A stretch of DNA of 64,000 bases from the NCBI RefSeq assembly GCF_002892795.1, contig NZ_PJMC01000007.1, forward strand, positions 124,001 to 188,000, in the 5' to 3' direction. The number at the start of each line of letters is the position of its first letter. Position 1 is the first letter of the stretch. Under the pieces are notes generated by a model. It saw nothing but the letters and a program-made list of their open reading frames with translations. It was not told the origin of the DNA and did not search any database. Positions 40,269 to 48,258 of the stretch are shown one piece after another. This stretch comes from Arthrobacter sp. AFG20 (GTDB taxonomy: Bacteria; Actinomycetota; Actinomycetes; Actinomycetales; Micrococcaceae). Position numbers and translations under genes: made by a program.

Positions 40269-41627
40269 TCAGCGTGCCGCCGGCGTTGTGCCGGTCTGCA
40301 TATTGCCGTTCAGCGTGCCGCCGTTCAGTGCCAGGACAGCCCGCACGCGCCAGCCGCCGCCGGCGGCAGGGCCTGCCTCCACCGTACCGCCGTAGATTCC
40401 GGCCCGTTCCTTCATCCCCGTCAGGCCCTGTCCTGTCCCGAGCGGTGCGGCAGCAAGGACGCCGCCCGGGCTGCCCCCGCCGGGGGTGACGGCGTCAACG
40501 GTGCCCCGGCCGTCGTCGTGCACTTCAATGGTGACCGTGGAATCCTCGCGCACCACCAGCACGTCCACCCGGCTTAGCGCCCGGCCATGGCGCAGCACGT
40601 TGGTCAGCGATTCCTGCACGATCCGGTACACGGTCAGCTGCAAGGCCACGTCCTCCGGCAGCGCCGGGCCGGCGTGCGAGTAATGGACCGGAAGTCCCGC
40701 GGTCCGGAAGCCGTCCAGCAGCTTCCCGAAGCTGGCGCCGTCCGCGAGCGGCTCACGGGTCGCCTGGCCGGCGGACGCGTCATCCCGCAGGACCCCGAGC
40801 ACCCGCCGCATGTCCGCCAGTGCGCTGCGGCCCGTCCGGGACAGTTCCGCCAGGACCTCCGCTGCGCGTTCCGGATCCCTGCGGACCACGACGGCGGCAC
40901 CGTCGGACAGGGCCACCATGACAGTCAGCGAGTGGGCCACGACGTCGTGCATCTCCCGGGCAATCCTGTTGCGTTCGTTGACCGACCCCAGACGGGCGGC
41001 CTGGGCCGCCCACGCTGCAGTTTCCTGCTCGTGCTCGCGCCGCTGCCGGACGGAGATGCCGATTCCCGTGGCGATGATGTTGGAGAATACGATGCTGGTG
41101 CCCGCCGCAATGCTGGTTACGAGGCGGAACTCCTCGGGCGAGGAGGGAGTTCTGGGCAGTTCCCGCTCGAGCGGCCCCACCGCGGCCAGAAAGTACAGCA
41201 TTGCCAGCGGCGCTGAGGCCACTGCCATCGTGACCAGGGCAAAGCGGCGCGTGTGCACCACGGCCACGGCGTAGAGCGAGAACCACAGCCCTGCCGACAC
41301 GTTGGATCCCCACGGATGAAGCAGGGTCACGCCAACTTCAGCCAACGCGATGAACACCACCACGGCCACCGGACGCTGGCGCCGCAGGAACAGGGACAGC
41401 GCAACGGTGGCAAGCAGCCCGATCGCGGCCCACCTGCCCGCATGCACTGCGTTGATCACGGTGGGCACCACCAGCACCGCATAGCAGGCGACCACCACGG
41501 CATCCATGACCCGCGGACGCCGGTACAGGTAGCGCCGGACCCGGCCCCGCCGTCGGGCAGCAAGCTCGGCAAAGGACGCGTCAGCCGGGGTGGCTGGCGC
41601 GTCCTTCACGGAAACAGCATTCATCAT
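40269..41627 (-). CDS. Sensor histidine kinase (HisKA_3, NarL-partner type)
   Basis: 452 residues. N-terminal membrane part with about five helices (VMDAVVVACYAVLVVPTVIN, AIGLLATVALSLFLRR, LWFSLYAVAVVHTRRFALVT) and no large outside loop. Then HisKA_3 with NRIAREMHDVVAHSLTVMVA, where His in EMHDV is the phosphorylation site, and the HATPase domain with VQESLTNVLRHG and VEVHDDGRG. It senses within or through the membrane, which suits an envelope-stress or antibiotic sensor. Its response regulator starts 49 bases downstream. Confidence 0.94.
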   Translation of the reverse strand: MMNAVSVKDAPATPADASFAELAARRRGRVRRYLYRRPRVMDAVVVACYAVLVVPTVINAVHAGRWAAIGLLATVALSLFLRRQRPVAVVVFIALAEVGVTLLHPWGSNVSAGLWFSLYAVAVVHTRRFALVTMAVASAPLAMLYFLAAVGPLERELPRTPSSPEEFRLVTSIAAGTSIVFSNIIATGIGISVRQRREHEQETAAWAAQAARLGSVNERNRIAREMHDVVAHSLTVMVALSDGAAVVVRRDPERAAEVLAELSRTGRSALADMRRVLGVLRDDASAGQATREPLADGASFGKLLDGFRTAGLPVHYSHAGPALPEDVALQLTVYRIVQESLTNVLRHGRALSRVDVLVVREDSTVTIEVHDDGRGTVDAVTPGGGSPGGVLAAAPLGTGQGLTGMKERAGIYGGTVEAGPAAGGGWRVRAVLALNGGTLNGNMQTGTTPAAR

Positions 41628-41646
41628 GGGCAGAACCGCAGTGCGG

Positions 41647-42525
41647 CTAGACGTCCCGTTTCTTCAGCAGGATCATGGCCAGGACCACCGGCACCACCAC
41701 CCAGGCGCCCAGTACGAGGGCCGCCTGCCAGACTTCGAGCGTGTCCGGGACGTGCTCCACGGCGGTCAACGGGGTGATCGTGTTTCCGGGGAGGTACTTG
41801 CGGGCCTCCTCGAAGAACTCGCCCGGAATGAGCTGGAACGCGATCGGCGCCACAAAGAACAGGCCCACGAGGGCCATGATGCCGCCAGCTGAGTTCCGGA
41901 GCAGCGTGCCGAGTGCCATGCCGATGGCGGCCACCGCGGCCACGTAGCCGCCGGTGACGAGCAGCAGCTTGACCGACTGCGAGCTTGCGAGGTCCAGCTT
42001 GAGGCCGAAGTTGTCCAGGATCGGCACCGACACCAGGCCGGCGACGTAGGTGGACACCGCCGTCACGACAAAGGCGCTGACCACCACCACCACAAGCTTC
42101 GCGATGAACGCCGGGAGCCGCTTGGGCACTGCCGCGAAGGTCGAGCGGGCCATGCCGGTGGTGAACTCCGAGCTCATGAGCAGGACGCCCAGCGAGCCCA
42201 GGATCAGCTGCGCAAAGGCCGCGCCGGAGGTGGGGACCGAGACGGCGAGGTCGCCGCCCTGTGAAGCGATGGCTTCTGCCGCCCCGGGGTCGGAGGCCGC
42301 CTGATCCGCGAACTGCCCTGTTCCCCAGGCGGACAGGGCGCCGAAGCCAACCATGACGACGGCGGTCGAGGCGAGCAGGATCATGGTGGACAGGAGGGTG
42401 CGGAACTTGATGAATTCCGAATTCAGGACCCGGAAGAAGCTTGGGCCGGGCCCCGGGTTTGCTGCATTGCGGGCGGCGGCGCGGCCGGGACCGGCGGCAG
42501 GCTGGGTGGAAGTCGATGTGCTCAT
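41647..42525 (-). CDS. ABC transporter permease
   Basis: 292 residues with six helices of the ABC-2 type: FFRVLNSEFIKFRTLLSTMI, AQLILGSLGVLLMSSEFTTG, GYVAAVAAIGMALGTLLRNS, GGIMALVGLFFVAPIAFQLI and GAWVVVPVVLAMILLKKRDV. Forms an exporter with the ATPase that ends four bases upstream, of the type giving resistance to peptides or drugs. Confidence 0.9.
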   Translation of the reverse strand: MSTSTSTQPAAGPGRAAARNAANPGPGPSFFRVLNSEFIKFRTLLSTMILLASTAVVMVGFGALSAWGTGQFADQAASDPGAAEAIASQGGDLAVSVPTSGAAFAQLILGSLGVLLMSSEFTTGMARSTFAAVPKRLPAFIAKLVVVVVSAFVVTAVSTYVAGLVSVPILDNFGLKLDLASSQSVKLLLVTGGYVAAVAAIGMALGTLLRNSAGGIMALVGLFFVAPIAFQLIPGEFFEEARKYLPGNTITPLTAVEHVPDTLEVWQAALVLGAWVVVPVVLAMILLKKRDV

Positions 42526-42529
42526 GGCG

Positions 42530-43474
42530 TCAGTTGCCTCCGGACTGGGCGGAAACCGGGGCTCCCGTGGTGATCAGCGAGTGGTATTCGACCTCGTCCT
42601 TGGTCAGCTCCATGTAGGCCTCTTCGAGGCTTGCCTGGAGCGGGGTGAGTTCGTAGATCAGAACCTGGTTGTCCAGTGCGCTCCGGGCGATCTGGCGCGG
42701 GTCCAGGCCCGTGACCTCAAGAAGCTCGTGGTCCTGCAGTTCCACGGAGACCCCGGTTCCGGCGAGGACGTGCATGAGCCTGTCCGGCTGGTCCGAGCGC
42801 ACCCGTGTCCGGCTGTGGCCCTTGCCGGTGATGATGTCCTTGATGGGTGCGTCCGCAATGATCTTTCCGCGGCCGATCACGATCAGATGGTCAGCGGTCA
42901 GGGCCATCTCGCTCATGAGGTGGCTGGACAGGAACACGGTGCGCCCCTCGGAGGCCAGGTACTTCACGAGGTTGCGCACCCAGACCACGCCTTCCGGATC
43001 GAGGCCGTTGACGGGTTCGTCCAGAATGATGGTTTGCGGGTCGCCCAGGAGGGCGGCGGCGATGCCCAGCCGCTGGCCCATGCCAAGGGAGAAGCCCTTG
43101 ACCTTTTTCCGGGCCACTTCCGCGAGGCCTGTCATATCAATGACCTCGTGCACCCGCTTCCGCGGGATGCTGTGCGTGGCGGCCATGGCCAGCAGGTGGT
43201 TGTACGCTGAGCGGCTGGTGTGGACTGCCTTGGCGTCGAGCAGCGCCCCGATTTCCCGCAGCGGAGCCGCGTGCCGGGCGAACGGTACACCGTTGACGGT
43301 GACCGTTCCCGCCGTCGGGGTGTCCAGGCCCATGATCATGCGCATGGTGGTTGACTTGCCGGCCCCGTTGGGTCCCAGGAAGCCGGTGACCTGGCCGGCT
43401 TGGACGGTGAAACTGACGCCGCCGACGGCGGTTTTGTCGCCGTAGACCTTTGTCAGGCCTTCTGCCTCAATCAT
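42530..43474 (-). CDS. ABC transporter ATP-binding protein
   Basis: 314 residues from ATG 43474 (AAAGGAAAG upstream; the in-frame start at 43519 lacks a site). Walker A GPNGAGKST near 40, signature FSLGMGQRLGIAAALLG, Walker B TIILDEPVNGLDPEG, His-switch LSSHLMSEM. The DUF4162-like C-terminal part is present. First gene of the exporter/two-component operon. Confidence 0.94.
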   Translation of the reverse strand: MIEAEGLTKVYGDKTAVGGVSFTVQAGQVTGFLGPNGAGKSTTMRMIMGLDTPTAGTVTVNGVPFARHAAPLREIGALLDAKAVHTSRSAYNHLLAMAATHSIPRKRVHEVIDMTGLAEVARKKVKGFSLGMGQRLGIAAALLGDPQTIILDEPVNGLDPEGVVWVRNLVKYLASEGRTVFLSSHLMSEMALTADHLIVIGRGKIIADAPIKDIITGKGHSRTRVRSDQPDRLMHVLAGTGVSVELQDHELLEVTGLDPRQIARSALDNQVLIYELTPLQASLEEAYMELTKDEVEYHSLITTGAPVSAQSGGN

Positions 43475-43617
43475 GGAGCTTTCCTTTGCATAGCTGCTGG
43501 CGTGCTGTCTGGTGTGCACGTTCCACGCTACCCACGCGGCCTGCCGAATTCGCCGGTCTCAGGGATGATTCAGGGGCTAATCAGGGTTTCCGGGCGTCAT
43601 CCGGTGGGATGAGGCCC

Positions 43618-45120
43618 TCAGCTGTCTTCCCTGGGTGAGTAGTAGCGCAGGGCGGCCCGCTTCAGGGTGAATTCGGCGGCCCGGACCCCGGGCATGGCTT
43701 CGCCGTCCACCGCAAGCACCATGGGGACGGTGCCGCACTCCACCCGGACACTGGTGGCCTCGGCAAGGTGGGTGATCCGGGACGTCGCCACCGTTCCGGT
43801 CAGCACGGACCACAGCATGCGCAGCCGGGCGAAGGACTCGTCGGCAGTCATCATCCTGACGTCGAGCACGCCGTCGTCCAGCACCGGCCGGACGAGCGGG
43901 GCGTGGTCCCTCGGGTAGTAGCGGCCGCGGCCCAGGTACATGATCCAGAGCCTGTGCCGTACGCCGTTGACGGTCAGCGTGATCGGTTTTTCCACGGCGA
44001 AGGTCCGGAACATCGCCACGACGCCGGCGAGCGGCTTCCCCAGGGCGGGCTGCAGCTGTTCGCGGCGCCGCACCAAATTCGGGTACAACCCGATGCTCGC
44101 GGTGTTGAGCATAATGAGCTCCACCTTTTCGGGATCGTCCGCGAGTCCGCGTTCAACAGCGACGGCGCCCACATCCGCCAGCGCCGCCTCGCCACTTTCC
44201 GCTGCGGCTACCGCCTCCACCAGGGAGGGCGTGCCGACGTCCCGGGCGAAGTGATTCAGGGTTCCACCCGCCAGAACCAGCAATGGAAGATCATGTTCGA
44301 CGGCGGCCGCCGCGGCAGTGCCCACAGTTCCGTCCCCGCCCCACACCCCGAGTGCGCGGATGCCCGGAATGGTGGCTGCCTCCGCCATCCGCTCGGCCAC
44401 ATCGTCCTCAGGCGCCATGAGAGTTATATGTGCAAGCGGGAATACTTTCTTCAGGGCTGCTGCAGTTTCCTCGGTAAAGGAGCCGCCCAAGGTGTTCACG
44501 GCGATGCTCAGCCCCTCCCCGTGGGGGACTTTGGCCACGTCCACCCGCCGTCTGGAGGTGGCAGGCATGGGCGGCCGGACAGGCCACCATCTCCTCGTCA
44601 CGAGCGCTGCGCCGGCGCCGATCGCGGAACCAAACAGCACATCCGAAGGCCAGTGGGCCCCTGTATGCACTCTGGAGTATGCAACGCCTGCGGCCACGGG
44701 TGCCACGACCGCTCCCAGCACCGGCTGTACCATTGCGGTGCCGAGGGCGAACGCCACCGCCGAGGCGGAGTGGCCGGACGGCATGGACGAGCTGGTGGGC
44801 TGGGGATGGACGAAGCGGAAGACCGGCAAATGCTCAGGCAGCGGCCTGGCGCGGGGAAGCAGGGTTTTGAAGACGAGGTTCGTCACCGCGGAGGCCACAC
44901 CCTGTGCCAGCAACCCGTGGACCGCGGCGCGCCTGGTGCGTCCCGGAATGGCGGCAGCCACGGCCGCTACGCCAAACCAGAGCTTTCCTTTGTTGGCCGA
45001 AGCCGAGAGCCGCCGGAAAAATGTGTCATGGTGTCCGCCCGGGAAGCCGGAGACGGCCCGCATCAGCGTCCGGTCGAGGGCGGCGACCCAGCCGGGTCCG
45101 CGGCGCAGCATTCGTCGCAT
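43618..45120 (-). CDS. PAP2 phosphatase / diacylglycerol kinase-like fusion
   Basis: 500 residues, two enzymes in one chain. The N-terminal PAP2 phosphatase (about 20-190) has the three signature blocks KTLLPRARP, PSGHSAS and SRVHTGAHWPSD. The C-terminal lipid kinase domain (from about 205) has the nucleotide loop GGDGTVGTAAAAAVEHDLPL and LLVLAGGTLNHFARDVG. It may interconvert polyprenyl- or diacylglycerol-linked phosphates in membrane lipid recycling. Fusions of this kind are common in actinobacteria. Confidence 0.92.
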   Translation of the reverse strand: MRRMLRRGPGWVAALDRTLMRAVSGFPGGHHDTFFRRLSASANKGKLWFGVAAVAAAIPGRTRRAAVHGLLAQGVASAVTNLVFKTLLPRARPLPEHLPVFRFVHPQPTSSSMPSGHSASAVAFALGTAMVQPVLGAVVAPVAAGVAYSRVHTGAHWPSDVLFGSAIGAGAALVTRRWWPVRPPMPATSRRRVDVAKVPHGEGLSIAVNTLGGSFTEETAAALKKVFPLAHITLMAPEDDVAERMAEAATIPGIRALGVWGGDGTVGTAAAAAVEHDLPLLVLAGGTLNHFARDVGTPSLVEAVAAAESGEAALADVGAVAVERGLADDPEKVELIMLNTASIGLYPNLVRRREQLQPALGKPLAGVVAMFRTFAVEKPITLTVNGVRHRLWIMYLGRGRYYPRDHAPLVRPVLDDGVLDVRMMTADESFARLRMLWSVLTGTVATSRITHLAEATSVRVECGTVPMVLAVDGEAMPGVRAAEFTLKRAALRYYSPREDS

Positions 45121-45183
45121 TTCCCCACCCTACCGCCCGGTACAAGGGTGTGTTCGCGCATCGGCAGATTTCTTCCTGGAAGG

Positions 45184-46380
45184 TCATTCCCTGACGGGAA
45201 GGGGTTTGGCGGCGCCGGCGAGCAGCAGGGCGACCAGGATGGGCACGCCGATGGCCAGCAGTGCCAGGTGGATTCCGGTCAGGTCCCCCAGGTAGCCCAG
45301 CAGCGGGGGACCGGCCAGGAAGGCGACGTAGCCGATGGTGGAAACCACCGACACCCTGGCCGCTGCGTGCCGCGGATCGTCCGCCGCGGCCGACATTCCC
45401 ATCGGAAACGCCAAGGCAGCCCCCATTCCCCACAGCGCTGCTCCAACAGCGGCGAGCCAGAGGTTTCCGGCGAATACGAACAGGGTTAGGCCGGCTGCGG
45501 CGGCAGCCATGCTTCCCCGCAGCACTGCCACCCGGCCGTACTTGTCGATGACGGTGCCGCCGAAGAAGCGCATGGCGGTCATGGCCAGCACGAAGAGTGC
45601 GAAAAGCAGGGCGCCGGTCGACTCGGAGGTTCCCAGACCGTCCACGGACGCCTTCGCGATCCAGTCGTTGCCCGCACCCTCGGTCAGCGTGGCACCAAGG
45701 ACCACCACGCCTATCAGCAGGGTGCGGCCGTCCCTCCATGCCGAGGGTCCGCGGGGCGCCTTGGCTTCGCCGTCGGCGGGCGGTTCAGGGGCGGTGTGGG
45801 GGAGGAAGTAGCGGGGGACCACGAACGTCAGCACGGCTACCGATACGGCGATGACCAGCAGGTGCTGAGGCAGGCCAACCCCCAGTCCTGACAGACCTGC
45901 CCCGATCAGGGCACCCAGGAAGGCGCCGCCGCTGAAGGCCGCATGGAACTTGGGCATGACCGTCTTGCGGAGCCGGTGCTCGACGTCGGCCCCCTCAACG
46001 TTTTGGGACACGTCCCACAGCCCGATGCCGATGCCGAAGAAAAAGAGCGCGGCCGCGGTTCCGGGCACCGACTCAGCGAGTAGAGACGCGGCGATTCCCA
46101 CGCCCGCAAGCGCGGCCAGGAAGCCGCTGGCCCGGACGGTGTTGGCGGTGCCTATCCGGTTGATGACGTGCCCGGCGGTGGGAAGCGCGATCAGCGAGCC
46201 GACGGCAGTGCACAGCAGCAGGGTCCCCATCTGGCCCGACGAGATGCGCAGGATCTCCGTGACGGCAGGAATGCGGGCAGCCCAGCTGGCAAAAACCAGG
46301 CCGTTCGCGCCGAAAATGATGAACGTTGCCAGGGCGGCGGCGGAGACCTGCCGGCCGGCGAGCTGCTGGGTTGAGGTCAT
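45184..46380 (-). CDS. MFS transporter
   Basis: 398 residues, twelve helices. Signs are FGANGLVFASWAARIPAVTE in helix 1, MGTLLLCTAVGSLIALPTAG, FFFGIGIGLWDVSQNVEGAD, and the second-half ALFVLAMTAMRFFGGTVIDK. It resembles the YbjJ/FucP-like group of major facilitator proteins. Substrate unknown. It ends 63 bases before the PAP2/DGK start on the same strand. Confidence 0.9.
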   Translation of the reverse strand: MTSTQQLAGRQVSAAALATFIIFGANGLVFASWAARIPAVTEILRISSGQMGTLLLCTAVGSLIALPTAGHVINRIGTANTVRASGFLAALAGVGIAASLLAESVPGTAAALFFFGIGIGLWDVSQNVEGADVEHRLRKTVMPKFHAAFSGGAFLGALIGAGLSGLGVGLPQHLLVIAVSVAVLTFVVPRYFLPHTAPEPPADGEAKAPRGPSAWRDGRTLLIGVVVLGATLTEGAGNDWIAKASVDGLGTSESTGALLFALFVLAMTAMRFFGGTVIDKYGRVAVLRGSMAAAAAGLTLFVFAGNLWLAAVGAALWGMGAALAFPMGMSAAADDPRHAAARVSVVSTIGYVAFLAGPPLLGYLGDLTGIHLALLAIGVPILVALLLAGAAKPLPVRE

Positions 46381-46440
46381 TCGACAACTCTAATGCCGCC
46401 GGCGGTTGGGCCTGCGCCGCTGGTTGAGCCCGTCGAACCC

Positions 46441-48123
46441 CTAGCGGGCGCGCTCCACCCGCTTCTCGTCCCAGACGGGTTCGGCGGACTCGTACACCCT
46501 GCCGTCGGAGCCGAAGACCAGGAAGCGGTCGAAGGTGCGGGCGAACCAGCGGTCGTGGGTGACGGCCAGGACCGTGCCCTCGAAGTGGTCGATGGCCCGC
46601 TCCAGCGCCTCGGCCGAGTGCAGGTCGAGGTTGTCAGTGGGCTCGTCCAGCAGGAGCAGCGTTGCACCGGAGAGCTGCAGCAGCAGGATCTGGAACCGCG
46701 CCTGCTGGCCGCCGGATAGCGACTCGTACTTCTGCTCCGACTGTCCCGCCAGCCCGTAACCGTCGAGTGCCCCGGCAGCGGCCTCGCGGCCCAGGCCGGA
46801 ACGGTGCTCGTCCCCGCGGTGCAGGATTTCGAGCAGAGTGCGGTTCATCAGGTCGGGCCGGACGTGGGTCTGCGCGAAGAACCCGGGACGGATACGGGCA
46901 CCAAGCTTCACAGTGCCCTCGTGGGGTACTTCGGCAATTTCGACGTCGGACACCGGAAGGTGTTCCCGCTCCGGATCCGTGCCGCCGGTGGCAAGCAGCC
47001 GCAGGAAGTGCGACTTGCCGGAGCCGTTCGAGCCCAGCACGCCCACCCGGTCCCCGAACCAGATCTCCGTGGAGAAGGCCTTCATGAGGCCGGTCAGCTC
47101 CAGCTTTTCGGCCACGATGGCGCGCTTGGCGGTGCGGCCGCCCTTGAGCCTCATCTGGACGTTCTGCTCGATCGGCAGGGCTTCGGGCGGCCCGACCTCA
47201 AGGAACTTGGCCAGGCGGGTCTGGGCTGCGTGGTAGCGGTTGGCCATGTCCGAGCGGAAGGCGGCCTTGTTCTTGTACATGTTGACGAGTTCCTTGAGCT
47301 TTGCGTGCTCCTCGTCCCAGCGCTTGCGCAGCTCCTCGAAGCGCGCGTTACGGTCCGCGCGGGCATCAACGTAGGAGCCGAAGCCGCCGCCGTGGATCCA
47401 GGCCCCGGCCCCATTGATTCCGGGTTCAAGCGTGACGATGCGGCCAGCGGCGTTGTTCAGCAGCTCCCGGTCGTGGCTGATGAAGAAGACGGTCTTCTTC
47501 GATTCGTTGAGCTTGTCCTCGAGCCAGCGTTTGCCCGGGACGTCGAGGTAGTTGTCCGGCTCGTCGAGGAGCAGGAGTTCGTCGGGACCGGCAAAGAGGG
47601 CCTCCAGCACCAGCCGCTTCTGCTCGCCGCCGGACAGCGTGGACGCACGGCGGTGCTGCGCGCGGTCAAAGGGCAGGCCCAGAGCGGCCATGCACACCTC
47701 GTCCCACACCGTCTCGACGTCGTACCCGCCGGCGTCTCCCCAGTCGACGATCGCCTGGGCGTACCGCATCTGGGTGGGCTCGTCGTCGTGCTCCATCATG
47801 GCGAGCTCCGCCTCATCCACGGCGCGGGCGGCGTCCGCAAGCGTTGGAGGTGCGGCGGATACGAGGAGGTCGCGGACCGTGGAGTCGTCCCGGACCTGCC
47901 CCACGAACTGCCGCATGATGCCCATGTTTCCGGAGCGGCCGATCACGCCTTCGTCCGGAGTCAGGTCGCCGGAGATGATACGGAACAGGGTGGTTTTACC
48001 CGTTCCGTTGGGTCCGATCAGCGCCGTCTTGGTGCCGTCCGGGACCTTGAAGGTCACCCCGTTCAGCAGCTGGGTGCCGTCGGAGAGGAAGTAGTCAATG
48101 CCGGAAACGTCAATATGGGCCAC
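46441..48123 (-). CDS. ABC-F family ATPase
   Basis: 560 residues from GTG 48123. Two ABC domains without membrane segments: Walker A GPNGTGKTT and GSNGSGKSH, signatures TLSGGEQKRLVLEAL and SLSGGQQARFQILLL, Walker B LLLLDEPDNYLD and LLLLDEPTDNLD. Between them lies the linker helix pair (about 235-320) that reaches the ribosome E site in this family. Such proteins relieve stalled or antibiotic-bound ribosomes. A 17-bp inverted repeat lies just upstream. Confidence 0.94.
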   Translation of the reverse strand: MAHIDVSGIDYFLSDGTQLLNGVTFKVPDGTKTALIGPNGTGKTTLFRIISGDLTPDEGVIGRSGNMGIMRQFVGQVRDDSTVRDLLVSAAPPTLADAARAVDEAELAMMEHDDEPTQMRYAQAIVDWGDAGGYDVETVWDEVCMAALGLPFDRAQHRRASTLSGGEQKRLVLEALFAGPDELLLLDEPDNYLDVPGKRWLEDKLNESKKTVFFISHDRELLNNAAGRIVTLEPGINGAGAWIHGGGFGSYVDARADRNARFEELRKRWDEEHAKLKELVNMYKNKAAFRSDMANRYHAAQTRLAKFLEVGPPEALPIEQNVQMRLKGGRTAKRAIVAEKLELTGLMKAFSTEIWFGDRVGVLGSNGSGKSHFLRLLATGGTDPEREHLPVSDVEIAEVPHEGTVKLGARIRPGFFAQTHVRPDLMNRTLLEILHRGDEHRSGLGREAAAGALDGYGLAGQSEQKYESLSGGQQARFQILLLQLSGATLLLLDEPTDNLDLHSAEALERAIDHFEGTVLAVTHDRWFARTFDRFLVFGSDGRVYESAEPVWDEKRVERAR

Positions 48124-48148
48124 CGGGCAATTCTCCCACGCCCCGCAC

Positions 48149-48219
48149 GCCGGAGTTTTTGTCCAGATATCACGCCCAAATGTGCCCTAAAGTCGCGACA
48201 AGTGGACAAAAACTCCGGC
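48149..48219. repeat. Long perfect inverted repeat (REP/MITE-like or terminator)
   Basis: GCCGGAGTTTTTGTCCA at 48149-48165 is exactly complementary to 48203-48219, with a 37-base centre that contains GTCGCGAC. It lies between the ABC-F start and the end of the PBP gene. It could end transcription of the PBP gene or be a copy of a dispersed palindromic element. Confidence 0.85.
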
Positions 48220-48258
48220 CGGGGCGCGGATGGATGCGCTGGGCGTCAGCGCGAAGCG

